64,000 bases of DNA, from assembly GCF_016786255.1 (NCBI RefSeq), contig NZ_JADMKT010000062.1, forward strand, positions 1-64,000. Direction: 5' to 3'. The translations under genes were made by a program, and so were the position numbers. Origin of the DNA: Robertkochia sediminum. GTDB taxonomy: Bacteria > Bacteroidota > Bacteroidia > Flavobacteriales > Flavobacteriaceae. This document shows, piece after piece, positions 16,280 through 25,380 of the stretch. Within the stretch, counting starts at the first letter, position 1. Every line of letters begins with the position of its first letter. The notes beneath the pieces are model-generated. The model did not search any database. It was not told the origin of the DNA and saw nothing but the letters and a program-made list of their open reading frames with translations.

Positions 16280-18577
16280 CTATTCTACGATGATCTCATC
16301 GGCAAAGATCCAGGCAGGCTTCCCTGATCCCGGATGACCTTCCGGACATAGGGTGTTCTTTGCAGACACCCGAATATAGCGAACATTCTTTAGCGCCTTG
16401 GTCAGGGTAAAATCATGTTGCACCTCCCCGGCATCCCGGGCTATCGGATTGGCAACCGTCGCCAGCTCCTTATACTTCTTACCGTCTTGAGAAACCTCAA
16501 AGGTCACTGCTTCCGGCATAAAGATCCAATCCCTGTATTTTTGCAAACAACCCAGGCTAATACGCCTAACAGACTGCTGCTCTCCCAGGTCAATAGTAGC
16601 GATAAGGTCTTTGCCGCTAAACCCATGCCAGTATTTGCCCACGGTTCCGGTACCACGAACCCCATCGGTAAGGGCATTAGGTCCGTCGGCTGTGTAATAC
16701 CTGCTTACCGGATTTGTATACTTCACCTCACGCCCGATCGCCTCATGAACAGCAAAATGCTGCGATGCCGGCTGGTATCCTTTCACCTCGTTATGCACCA
16801 CATTTACAGCTTTAAGCTCAGTGGTTTTATCAATAATAATGGGCTGGGTATACAACAAACTTTCAAGTGTAGGATCACTACCATCAAGGGTGTAATGTAT
16901 TTTCGCCCCCAAGATCTCTGTGCCAAGGGTCGCCTTTAAAATTCCGTTAGCCGATTCAGGGGTGATCGCTACCGTGAAATTTCCAGGACAATAATTGAGT
17001 CCGCGTTGCTCGAAGCCTCTCAAGTGACTTTGCAACCTGCGGTTGAACCCTTCCCAAGTTTTATCTTCCAGGGGTGTCCACACAGCTTCAGCAAGGGCCA
17101 ACATTCTCGGCAATACCATATACTCAAGGTGAGCGGCCGTTGTGATATACTCGGTCCACACATTGGCCTGTGCCCCCATCACGTATTTGGCCTGTTCAGA
17201 AGAAAGTTCTTCAGGAATAGGATTGTAATCATAAACATGCTTCAGGGTATTGAATCCGCCAATAGCCCTGGGTTCCCCTTCCGGCCCTGCCTGGTAGTGG
17301 TCAAAATACAAGGGCTTCCCGGGGGTCATCACCACATCGTGACTCATTTTGGCGGCTTCGATCCCGCCGGCTTCTCCCCTCCAGCTCATCACCGTTGCAT
17401 CAGGAGCGAGCCCCCCTTCAAGGATCTCATCCCACCCGATCATACGGCGTCCTTTGCCATTCAGGAATTTCTCAATTCGGGTGATAAAATAACTCTGAAG
17501 TTCGTGTTCATCCTTTAACTTCTCGTCTTTTATACGACGCTGACAGCGGTCGCAGTGCTTCCAGGCTTCTTTGTTTACTTCATCTCCTCCAACATGAATA
17601 TATTCTGAAGGGAACAGATCAACAACCTCCCTCAATACATCTTCCAAAAAGTCGAATACCGCATCGTTCCCGGCACAGTAATTCGATGACATATTGGTGT
17701 AATTACCCCCGGTCAAAGGCAGCTGAGGGATCTGACTACAACTCAGTTCCGGGTAGGCTGCAATGGCAGAAGCTATATGTCCCGGCATTTCGATCTCCGG
17801 AACTATAGTAATATTTCTTTCGGCTGCATAGGCCACGATCTCACGAATTTGCTCCTGGGTATAATACCCACCATAGGTTGGCTTTTCATCTGCTTTGGCT
17901 TGCGGCCGATCTCCCCAGACCAAATGTGTCTGATCTACCCGCCATGCTCCGATATCGGTAAGCTTCGGATACTTTTTGATCTCCAGCCTCCAGCCTTGGT
18001 CATCAACGAGGTGCCAGTGAAAGGTATTGAGCTTATAAGCCGCCATGAGGTCGATATACTGCTTGATCACCTCCGGTCCAAAAAAGTGCCTGCTCACATC
18101 GAGGTGCATTCCGCGCCATTCAAAACGCGGATAGTCGGTTATTGACAAACAAGGGATCTCAAGGGCAGCATTGGTACGCATCGCAGGCAATAACTGCAAC
18201 AATGACTGCATCCCGTAGATGATCCCTGCTCTTAAATTTGCGCGAAGTAGCACCTTTTCCGGGGTTACGTTTATGGTATACCCTTCATCTCCGATCTCGG
18301 GCAAGGATTCCAGCTTAAGTTCAATAGTTCTTTGAGCTTTATCCTGCAGTGGCAATGCATATCCCGACAGTTCTTCGATAGCCGAAGAAAAGAACCTGGC
18401 AGCCTCTTCCAATCCATCATTGGCCTGATCAAAAACAATAGCCGTTTCTGCATCGATAACAAAGGTACCCTCATTGACGGTTACGGATACCGGCTGGGGA
18501 ATGATCGGCAATACATCCTGCGCCATAAGTAATACGGAGCTGCAAAGCGAAAAGAGTGCGATAAATAGCTTATTCAT
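16280..18577 (-). CDS. Beta-N-acetylhexosaminidase, GH20
   Basis: A 765-residue enzyme with the start at 18577 giving a signal peptide (FSLCSSVLLMAQ). The frame is open 64 codons upstream without signal features. GH20b N-domain (about 30-150) precedes the catalytic barrel, with FEWRGMHLDVSRHF, FHWHLVDDQGWR and the catalytic pair Asp332-Glu333 in HVGGDEVN. A chitobiase-type C-terminal segment (YTLDGSDPT) and a terminal F5/8-type-C-like domain (ISLGCLQKYRDWIFMP) follow. It removes terminal GlcNAc/GalNAc by substrate-assisted catalysis, from chitin oligomers or glycoproteins, in the periplasm or at the surface. It is monocistronic. Confidence 0.93.
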   Translation of the reverse strand: MNKLFIALFSLCSSVLLMAQDVLPIIPQPVSVTVNEGTFVIDAETAIVFDQANDGLEEAARFFSSAIEELSGYALPLQDKAQRTIELKLESLPEIGDEGYTINVTPEKVLLRANLRAGIIYGMQSLLQLLPAMRTNAALEIPCLSITDYPRFEWRGMHLDVSRHFFGPEVIKQYIDLMAAYKLNTFHWHLVDDQGWRLEIKKYPKLTDIGAWRVDQTHLVWGDRPQAKADEKPTYGGYYTQEQIREIVAYAAERNITIVPEIEMPGHIASAIAAYPELSCSQIPQLPLTGGNYTNMSSNYCAGNDAVFDFLEDVLREVVDLFPSEYIHVGGDEVNKEAWKHCDRCQRRIKDEKLKDEHELQSYFITRIEKFLNGKGRRMIGWDEILEGGLAPDATVMSWRGEAGGIEAAKMSHDVVMTPGKPLYFDHYQAGPEGEPRAIGGFNTLKHVYDYNPIPEELSSEQAKYVMGAQANVWTEYITTAAHLEYMVLPRMLALAEAVWTPLEDKTWEGFNRRLQSHLRGFEQRGLNYCPGNFTVAITPESANGILKATLGTEILGAKIHYTLDGSDPTLESLLYTQPIIIDKTTELKAVNVVHNEVKGYQPASQHFAVHEAIGREVKYTNPVSRYYTADGPNALTDGVRGTGTVGKYWHGFSGKDLIATIDLGEQQSVRRISLGCLQKYRDWIFMPEAVTFEVSQDGKKYKELATVANPIARDAGEVQHDFTLTKALKNVRYIRVSAKNTLCPEGHPGSGKPAWIFADEIIVE

Positions 18578-18890
18578 GTTGGTTCGTTGGTTTTTAGGCA
18601 TGTACATATCCATTAAAACCTGCAGCCATTTGGCCACAGACCTTTTGCGTCTACAATTTTTGATTTTATCCGGTTCCTGCCAAGAAATTAAGCCGAAGGG
18701 TAAATGATTTAGTATATTTTCTACATTCCACCAAAATTCATGGAGCCCCCAAGCGCCTTTTGCAAGCACCTCATAAAACCTATCTGGCTGATATACAAGA
18801 CGAAAGAAAAAACTCCGAATTTAACCCTCCAGCCAATAATCATTTTTAATCTTGAAGCAATATATTCGTGACACCAACTAATTCATAATC
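18578..18890. other. Intergenic region between divergent genes
   Basis: About 310 bp separate the GH20 gene from the BspA-like gene. I see no further gene and no convincing promoter pair. TATATTCG near 18862-18869 matches the Bacteroidota -7 box at all but one fixed position, but no -33 TTTG lies at the right distance. Confidence 0.35.
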
Positions 18891-20852
18891 ATGCTTAAAA
18901 AACTACTACCTCTCTTTATTCTACCCTTGCTATTTACCGGTTGCAAGAAGGATGAAATTCCAACCTACACCCTTACCGTAACGGCCGGGGAAGGGGGAAC
19001 AGCCACCCCTGTAGAAAAGATCTACAACGAAGGACAAAACGCTACGATCACCGCTACCCCGGATGATCTATATGAGTTTACGGGATGGACAGGCGACGTG
19101 ACCTCTTCAACGAATCCGTTTACCTTTAAAATGAATGACGACAAGAACGTTGTTGCCAATTTTTCGAAACGGGATAGCGATGGTGACGGTGTTCCCGATG
19201 ATGCCGACCAATGTAATAACACCCCTCAAGGAGCCGAAGTAGATAGCAACGGTTGTGCCGCCTCACAAAAGGATTCTGACAACGACGGGGTAACCGATGA
19301 CAAGGACACCTGTCCCGATACACCTTCAGGTGAAACGGTAGATGAGAACGGATGCAGTGCTTCGCAAACTGATTCCGATAATGATGGGGTAACCGACGAC
19401 AAGGATACCTGTGCAGACACCCCTGAAGGTGAAACTGCAGATGCCAACGGTTGCAGCCCTTCCCAAAAAGATACCGACAATGACGGGGTAACAGACGATA
19501 AAGACACCTGTGCAGAAACACAGGAAGGAGCAGCTGTAGATGAGAATGGATGTTCCCCTTCGCAAAAGGATTCCGACAATGATGGAGTAACCGACGACAA
19601 AGATACCTGTGCAAATACTCCGGAGGGAGAAACTACCGATACCAACGGATGTAGCCCTTCTCAGAAGGACACCGACGGAGACGGGGTTAATGACGACAAA
19701 GATATTTGCGCAGACACCCAGGCCGGAGCCATGGTCGACGAGAACGGGTGTAGTACATCGCAAAAAGACACCGATGAAGACGGGGTTACCGATGACATCG
19801 ACACCTGTCCGGATACCCTCAAGGGATTAAACGTAGACGCCAATGGTTGTGCGATCCAGGCCGTTTACCTCGACACCAACGGAATTACCATTAAAGCCGA
19901 GTCATGGGCTGTAGCAGGTGACACCGGTGCCATCAACGGGAAAGCGTATACCGTGGTTGATGAAACCATGCTGAGGGACATGATCGCCAATAATGAAGAT
20001 ATAAGCACCACCGTAACCACGCTGGTGACTAATATGAGTAGGTTATTCTATAACAAAACAGCTTTCAACCAGGACATCAACCATTGGGATGTGAGCAACG
20101 TCACCAATATGGCAAGTATGTTCTTTCATGCTGAGTCCTTCGACCAAGACCTGGAGCAATGGGATGTAAGCAAGGTGGAAACCATGGAATTGATGTTTTA
20201 TAATGCCCTGCTTTTTAACGGGAATATCTCGCTGTGGAATACCAGCAGCGTCACCAACCTCAAGAATATGTTTAATAGTGCCATCAGCTTCAACCAACCC
20301 ATTGGCGTGTGGAACGTTTCTAACGTTACCACCACAGAATACATGTTTTACCGCGCTTCTTCATTCAATCAAAATCTGGGAGACTGGAATATGAGTAATG
20401 TTATTCGCTTATCGGGCATGTTCGCAGAAGCAACCGTCTTTAACCAGGATATAAGCGGATGGGATACAAGCAATGCGATCAGTTTATACGGTATGTTTAA
20501 AGAGGCTACTTCCTTTAACCAGCCCATCGGTAGCTGGACAACCTCGAAAGTACAAGACGCCGATGAGATGTTTTACGGAGCTACTTCTTTCAACCAGGAT
20601 ATCAGTAACTGGGATTTGAGCAGTGCTGGTGACATTTCGGCCATGTTTGCATTTGCAACTTCCTTTAACCAGGACATCAGTGGCTGGAATGTAAGTTCTG
20701 TACAAGGGATGTATGGCATGTTCGAAGGGGCTACCGCCTTTAATCAGGACCTCAGCAGTTGGGACGTCTCCAACGTTTTGTATTGCGGAAACTTCGCACT
20801 TGGAGCGACCAACTACACCCTTCCAAAACCTAATTTCTCCAATTGCGAGTAA
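18891..20852 (+). CDS. Surface lipoprotein: TSP3 repeats plus BspA-like repeats
   Basis: A 653-residue lipoprotein (LLFTGC, Cys17). The layout is modular. About 25-93 is a Listeria/Bacteroides-type surface repeat (YEFTGWTGDVTSS). About 95-323 is seven thrombospondin type-3-like units of 33 residues (DSDNDGVTDDKDTC), each with paired Asp-rich Ca2+ loops and Cys. From about 380 to the end come DUF285/BspA-like units built on F-N-Q-D-I-S-x-W-x-V-S-N-V-x-x-M. The BspA family is linked to adhesion and the TSP3 units to Ca2+-stiffened stalks, so an adhesin held off the membrane is the natural reading. No type IX sorting domain is visible at the C-terminus. A strong terminator follows 30 bp after the stop. 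Confidence 0.88.
   Translation: MLKKLLPLFILPLLFTGCKKDEIPTYTLTVTAGEGGTATPVEKIYNEGQNATITATPDDLYEFTGWTGDVTSSTNPFTFKMNDDKNVVANFSKRDSDGDGVPDDADQCNNTPQGAEVDSNGCAASQKDSDNDGVTDDKDTCPDTPSGETVDENGCSASQTDSDNDGVTDDKDTCADTPEGETADANGCSPSQKDTDNDGVTDDKDTCAETQEGAAVDENGCSPSQKDSDNDGVTDDKDTCANTPEGETTDTNGCSPSQKDTDGDGVNDDKDICADTQAGAMVDENGCSTSQKDTDEDGVTDDIDTCPDTLKGLNVDANGCAIQAVYLDTNGITIKAESWAVAGDTGAINGKAYTVVDETMLRDMIANNEDISTTVTTLVTNMSRLFYNKTAFNQDINHWDVSNVTNMASMFFHAESFDQDLEQWDVSKVETMELMFYNALLFNGNISLWNTSSVTNLKNMFNSAISFNQPIGVWNVSNVTTTEYMFYRASSFNQNLGDWNMSNVIRLSGMFAEATVFNQDISGWDTSNAISLYGMFKEATSFNQPIGSWTTSKVQDADEMFYGATSFNQDISNWDLSSAGDISAMFAFATSFNQDISGWNVSSVQGMYGMFEGATAFNQDLSSWDVSNVLYCGNFALGATNYTLPKPNFSNCE
19173..19857 (+). 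repeat. Seven in-frame 99-bp tandem repeats (TSP3 units)
   Basis: Each unit encodes 33 residues of form D-S/T-D-x-D-G-V-x-D-D-x-D-x-C ... N-G-C-x-x-S-Q-K. Inner units (2-5) are closest to each other and the outer ones more diverged, the pattern left by unequal crossing-over in the middle of an array. Copy number may vary between strains. Confidence 0.85.
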
Positions 20853-20880
20853 GAAGGTCTTGCAAACACTCATTATAAAA

Positions 20881-20915
20881 AGGGCGGCCGGTTCATTCAG
20901 GCCGGCCTTTTTTTT
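20881..20915 (+). terminator. Rho-independent terminator after the BspA-like gene
   Basis: GC-rich arms GGCCGG (20886-20891) and CCGGCC (20902-20907), followed by eight T. Confidence 0.8.
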
Positions 20916-21093
20916 GACTCTTCACTTTTTCACCCTCCGAAACCTTGGCGAAGAAGGGCTATACCTCCTGTTATGAGATCGCCGCGCTCCCTGCGCTCAC
21001 TCGCGAAGACATTACGTCTTACAAAGAAGCTCTTCACCCCTTCACACCTTCACCTCTTTACCCCTTTACCCATTTACCTCTTTACCCAAAACA
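20916..21093. other. Intergenic repeat-like and low-complexity sequence
   Basis: TTATGAGATCGCCGCGCTCCC... (about 20970-21025) with a small AAGAC/GTCTT hairpin at 21006-21020 resembles a dispersed intergenic repeat, but only one copy is in the window. It is followed by a pyrimidine-only-like array of CTTCACCC / CTTTACCC units (about 21030-21090). No gene is supported. Confidence 0.45.
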
Positions 21094-21117
21094 AAAACCC
21101 CGGCCGAAGCCAGGGTC
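21090..21117 (-). terminator. Terminator of the glucan operon
   Basis: Read on the minus strand, ACCCTGGC pairs with GCCGGGGT across a TTCG tetraloop (21116-21097), followed by TTTTTGTTTT. It lies 77 bp past the GH30 stop. Confidence 0.75.
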
Positions 21118-21193
21118 TTTATCACTGAAAAACTACCAAAAAAATCGTCTTTTCAACATGCATTCCTGCTTTGGAGGCATGTTTTAATATGTG

Positions 21194-22681
21194 TTATTCC
21201 GCAGGGATAAGTACGGTTTGAACTGCCTGTCCGCTAATGGTAATATCTTTTTGCTTTTCGCCGAGCTTTAGGGTGAAGGAACGTGCGTCCTTACCTTCAT
21301 TGAAGAGCACTACCGCGATCGAATTATCGGGATTTTGAGCAGCGGTTACCATGAGTCCGTCGTCTGTTTTGTCTGCTTTGATCACCTTAGCCCCGGGACG
21401 GATGTACTTACTAAAATGCGCCATGGTGTAATAGATAGGCGTGTAATACACCTCATCTTTTTCAGGATCAACGATCACAGGTGCCACACACCAGTTCTCA
21501 AACCAGTTAGGGCCACCTTGTGTATCGAGCACCATATTCCAGTCTACCCATCCGTCTACCCAGTTATTAAGACATCCGATGATATCGCGGGCATAACGGT
21601 TTACAGGAGCGTATTTAGGGTGGAGGTATTTCTTCTCAGGCTCTCTCCAATCAAAGCCCCAGTCGGTAGCTTCCTTTTTCCAGTACCACGCATCGTCTTT
21701 CCAATGTGGCACTTCAGAGTCTACACATGCTTCGGTTTGGATCAGGTATTTTTCAGGTGCCTTGGCATGGGCGTATTGCAATTCTTCAGGGAAATAATCG
21801 TAGGTACTCTCATACCAGTGAATAGCAGTACCATCAAAATATTTTGAAGATTCCTCATCTTTGTACATCACATCTACCCACTCTTTGAGCTCCTGACGGT
21901 TCTGATCATATCCCAACACCACAAGATCGCCCTTTCCTGAATTCTCAAGAGCAGGCCCAAGGTGATCAACCACAAAGTCGGTCATCTCTTCGGGCGTAAA
22001 GTGCATACTCTCCCAGTTATTTCCGTTACCCAGCGGTTCGTTCTCTACGGTGAATCCCCAGATATCGATCCCTTCGGCCTTATAGGCATCGGCGTATTTC
22101 ACAAAGAAGTTGGCCCAGGTATCGTAGTATTCAGGCAGGAGTTTACCTCCTACCCACTCGTTATTATCTTTCATCCAAGGAGCGGCAGTCCATGGAGAAG
22201 CAAAAATACGAAAGCCATCTTCTGAGGCCGCCATGGCGTCTTTGATCATAGGGATCAGGTCGTCCATATCTTCCTCAATGGTAAAATGCGCTAATTCCTT
22301 ATCACCAGCCACGGGAGCATACGAATACTGCCCCAGCGAAAAATCGCAGGAGTTCATATGGGTACGCGTCAGGGAGTACCTGGCACCATCCTTACCAAAA
22401 TAGGCCTGTATGATCTCTTCTCTGTTCGCTTTACTCATCCTGTTAAGCAGGGAAGCCGAAGCTTCGGTAAAGGCTCCTCCGAATCCGGAGATGGTCTGAA
22501 AGGTCACCGAGGGATCCAGGATCACCTCAGAGCTATTCTCTGAAGGCTGGAACTCGGTCACCTGTGTCAGCTTATTTCCACTGGCAGAGGTTTCTAAAAC
22601 AGTAGCCTCCAGCGGTGTCTCATTCTGGCAGGATGCTACCATACCTCCCGCCAACAGGGTTAAAATTACTTGTCTGAACAT
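21194..22681 (-). CDS. GH30 glycosidase lipoprotein, probable beta-1,6-glucanase
   Basis: A 495-residue lipoprotein (GGMVASC). GH30 signatures: ISGFGGAFTEAS near the start of the barrel, acid/base Glu215 in TVENEPLGN, nucleophile Glu317 in IQTEACVDSE, and the side beta-domain at the end (PDNSIAVVLFNEG). GH30 includes beta-glucosylceramidases, xylanases and, in subfamily 3, endo-beta-1,6-glucanases. Beside a GH17 enzyme and a glucan phosphorylase, beta-1,6-branch cleavage of a laminarin-like glucan is the likeliest role. It is the last gene of a five-gene operon, 43 bp after the transporter gene. Confidence 0.9.
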   Translation of the reverse strand: MFRQVILTLLAGGMVASCQNETPLEATVLETSASGNKLTQVTEFQPSENSSEVILDPSVTFQTISGFGGAFTEASASLLNRMSKANREEIIQAYFGKDGARYSLTRTHMNSCDFSLGQYSYAPVAGDKELAHFTIEEDMDDLIPMIKDAMAASEDGFRIFASPWTAAPWMKDNNEWVGGKLLPEYYDTWANFFVKYADAYKAEGIDIWGFTVENEPLGNGNNWESMHFTPEEMTDFVVDHLGPALENSGKGDLVVLGYDQNRQELKEWVDVMYKDEESSKYFDGTAIHWYESTYDYFPEELQYAHAKAPEKYLIQTEACVDSEVPHWKDDAWYWKKEATDWGFDWREPEKKYLHPKYAPVNRYARDIIGCLNNWVDGWVDWNMVLDTQGGPNWFENWCVAPVIVDPEKDEVYYTPIYYTMAHFSKYIRPGAKVIKADKTDDGLMVTAAQNPDNSIAVVLFNEGKDARSFTLKLGEKQKDITISGQAVQTVLIPAE

Positions 22682-22724
22682 GGTTCTGAATATTTTAATT
22701 TACGCGTAGTCTGTTTGGTTCAGG

Positions 22725-24284
22725 TTACTCAGAAGGCTGTGGTCCTTGCTCCTTAGCCGCTTTTCTCCTTTTTTTCAATTCTACAGAGATCTCATTTACC
22801 TTTTCCTCGGTCAGATCATAATTTCTCATGATATACATGGCCAACAGGGTTCCTGCTATCGGAAGTAAGGTATAGAACAATCGCAATCCTGTGATCGCTT
22901 CTTCCGGTTGTGTATCTGCTCCCTGGGTAAATCCAACAAGCCCCATGATGAGTCCGGTAGAAAGTCCGGCGATCGCCTGTCCGAATTTTACCATCCACCA
23001 ATAGATCGCTCCAAAGGTTCCCTCTTTACGCGGAAGACCAAATTTAAGTTCATCCAGATCACAAACATCGGCTGTCATACTCATCATCAGGGTAAACAAA
23101 CTACCGATCCCGAAAGAGAAGAAAGGCAGGGCAAAAATGAACAGCCAGGGTTTTCCGGGTACAAAAAGGAACCAGAAAAGGATGTATCCTATAATGGAGA
23201 TCCCTTGTGAGATCATAAAGGTTTTCTTTTTCCCGAACTTCTCAGACATCTTGGTCACGATAGGGATCACCAGGAAGGTTGTTGCCAAAGCTCCAAGGCT
23301 ACCGTGCAGGGCAGGCCAGTTTCCTGCAGCACCTGCATCACCACCAAACAGGTGATATACGATAATGAAGAAAGAGAACGCCGCGATGGTATTAAAGGAA
23401 TTGAACACGAGGAAGGTGGCCCCACAAAGCTTCATAAAAGGTTTGTTCTTCCAGGCTTGTTTGAATCCGTCACCGATCTCTACAAAGCTCTCTTTAATAT
23501 GACCAAGGGTTATGGGCTTTAGATTGGTATCGTTAAGGGTAGACCTGCTCTTGATAAAGATCGAAGGGATCATCGCGAGGAACATACACCCGATCCCCAC
23601 GTAGATGGACACCTCACGTGCTCCGGCATCGGCGGTCTCAAACCACTCAGGCTTATAGAGCACCACCCAGAACCAGGGTGCGATCACCCAGGCCCATTGC
23701 CCGATCCATTGAGCTACGGCCATAATACGGGTACGTTCGTGAAAATCGTCACTCATCTCATACCCCATGGCCACATAGGGAACACTAAATATGGTAAGCC
23801 CCAAATAGAAAACGATTGAGAGGGAAAGGAAATACCAGAAATTATAGGCGAGTCCGTTAGCTTCGTAAAGCTGCCACATGGCTACAAAGGAGAATCCCAT
23901 GATCAGGGCACCTATAAAGACGTATTGACGGCGACGCCCCCACTTAGACTTGGTATTATCTGAAATGAATCCCATAATAGGATCGGTGATAGCATCAAAA
24001 AGACGCGGTACAAAGAAAATGAGTCCCCACAACAAGGGAGGGAATCCGAGGTCTTCGACCAGGATCACCATAAAGACCCCCAGGGCTGCCGGGAACATCT
24101 GGTTGGCCAGCATCCCGAATCCGAAGGCGATCTTTTGCCCCCATGATACTTTTTCGCTTTCGTCATGAGTACTATTCATATTCATGTTATTTGCGGCGTC
24201 CTCAGGTGCCATAGCCACCTTATCGCCGGTTAGTTCTTGAGCATTTTTCATTAGGTATTGTTTGGGCCTGTCTGCAATGCTCAC
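22725..24284 (-). CDS. MFS glycoside/cation symporter (GPH family)
   Basis: A 519-residue membrane protein with twelve predicted segments. Family marks are RLFDAITDPIMGFISDNTKSKWGRRR between helices 2 and 3, FSVPYVAMGYEM, and MMSMTADVCDLDELKFGLPRKEG in the second half. GPH symporters bring glycosides or short oligosaccharides across the inner membrane with H+ or Na+. The first ~33 residues are unusually long and polar, so the start may be the ATG near 24185. In this operon it should import the beta-gluco-oligosaccharides released outside and feed the cytoplasmic phosphorylase. No SusCD pair is present to carry them over the outer membrane. Confidence 0.9.
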   Translation of the reverse strand: MSIADRPKQYLMKNAQELTGDKVAMAPEDAANNMNMNSTHDESEKVSWGQKIAFGFGMLANQMFPAALGVFMVILVEDLGFPPLLWGLIFFVPRLFDAITDPIMGFISDNTKSKWGRRRQYVFIGALIMGFSFVAMWQLYEANGLAYNFWYFLSLSIVFYLGLTIFSVPYVAMGYEMSDDFHERTRIMAVAQWIGQWAWVIAPWFWVVLYKPEWFETADAGAREVSIYVGIGCMFLAMIPSIFIKSRSTLNDTNLKPITLGHIKESFVEIGDGFKQAWKNKPFMKLCGATFLVFNSFNTIAAFSFFIIVYHLFGGDAGAAGNWPALHGSLGALATTFLVIPIVTKMSEKFGKKKTFMISQGISIIGYILFWFLFVPGKPWLFIFALPFFSFGIGSLFTLMMSMTADVCDLDELKFGLPRKEGTFGAIYWWMVKFGQAIAGLSTGLIMGLVGFTQGADTQPEEAITGLRLFYTLLPIAGTLLAMYIMRNYDLTEEKVNEISVELKKRRKAAKEQGPQPSE

Positions 24285-24305
24285 ACCGGAGCATGATGCA
24301 CAGGG

Positions 24306-25376
24306 TTATTGATTATTAAGGAGTTCCAGGTACTTTTCTTTTACCACAAAAAAGGCCTCCTTTTTATTTCTGTCTATATCCACAAGGCCCCAATATTCTT
24401 CGTTTGGCGCCCCGTCGTAGGGCACTCCTGAGCTGTTTGGCGCCCATCCACCGGTGTCCTGCTGATCCGGATTTCCGGCCTTCCACCATTCATCAGAAAA
24501 GGCGAAGAGGGTTACTCCAAGTGTAACATCTTTATGAGCGAATACCTCATCGAGAATATTCGCATTGGCATCGGCCTGAGCTTTTTGATTCTCGCCCTGA
24601 GCATAGCCTTCTGCAGCCACGGTCATATAACTATCACCACCGGCTTCCGAAAGATACATCGGTTTTTCACTAATGGCGGCCCATTGACCAAAAATATCTC
24701 CGGGGCTGTCCCAGCGGTATACGTTCATACCCCATACATCGACATTTGGACAAAGTTCAAGTATTTCGTTCGTTGGAAGTTCCCCATGAGCTGTAGCCAC
24801 CGGGTGTCCGGGGTCTGCCTGGTGGATCCGATCGGCTGTCGTATTCAGTGACCGATACCAGGTGTTTATATTATTACCAAACCACTCGGGATGGTAATTG
24901 TATTCATTCCCTAACTCCCAAAACAGGATAGCCGGGTGATCCTTATACTTATTTACATAGTCGATGCAGGTCCCGGAAAGAATATCGAATACCCCGCCTT
25001 GGTTATACCCAAAGCCTACGATCACCTTAATACCGGCATTGTGAAACTTATCGAGAACGCCTTTACTGTCTATGGGGGCATAGATCCTTACCGTATTTAC
25101 CCCTGCTTCTTTCATGAGGTCAAGATCGCGATCCATGTCGTTAAAATCCCTTTCGGTGCGGCCTTTGGCTACCGGGTTATAGCACAACCCTCTGATCTCA
25201 TATGCGGCACCATCTACCAGCACCTGTCTACCGGAAACGGTTACCTCAGAAACAACCGGATCCGGATCCGGGTCGGGAGCAACAGTATCTGTGGTTGAAG
25301 ATTCTTTTGAACACTGCCCCAGTCCGCCGGCCACAGCGACAAGAAGCGTAATACCAAACCAATTCATGAGTTTCAT
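24306..25376 (-). CDS. Clan GH-A glycosidase lipoprotein (GH2-barrel/GH72-like)
   Basis: A 356-residue lipoprotein (GGLGQC). A Pro/Asp linker (DPDPDPVV) is followed by a single TIM barrel: YEIRGLCYNPV, EAGVNTVRIYAP, acid/base Glu158 in FWELGNEYN, and nucleophile Glu244 in LSEAGGDS. The motif order is that of clan GH-A retaining enzymes. The sequence reads most like GH2 catalytic domains without the sandwich domains, or GH72-type beta-1,3-glucanosyltransferases, and I cannot choose between them. It starts 4 bp after the GH17 gene, so the two are translated together and should act on the same glucan. Confidence 0.75.
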   Translation of the reverse strand: MKLMNWFGITLLVAVAGGLGQCSKESSTTDTVAPDPDPDPVVSEVTVSGRQVLVDGAAYEIRGLCYNPVAKGRTERDFNDMDRDLDLMKEAGVNTVRIYAPIDSKGVLDKFHNAGIKVIVGFGYNQGGVFDILSGTCIDYVNKYKDHPAILFWELGNEYNYHPEWFGNNINTWYRSLNTTADRIHQADPGHPVATAHGELPTNEILELCPNVDVWGMNVYRWDSPGDIFGQWAAISEKPMYLSEAGGDSYMTVAAEGYAQGENQKAQADANANILDEVFAHKDVTLGVTLFAFSDEWWKAGNPDQQDTGGWAPNSSGVPYDGAPNEEYWGLVDIDRNKKEAFFVVKEKYLELLNNQ

Positions 25377-25380
25377 AAGT

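Noticed and set aside
19173-19857. CRISPR array
   Set aside because: The 99-bp repeats are in-frame coding units of one protein without unique spacers.
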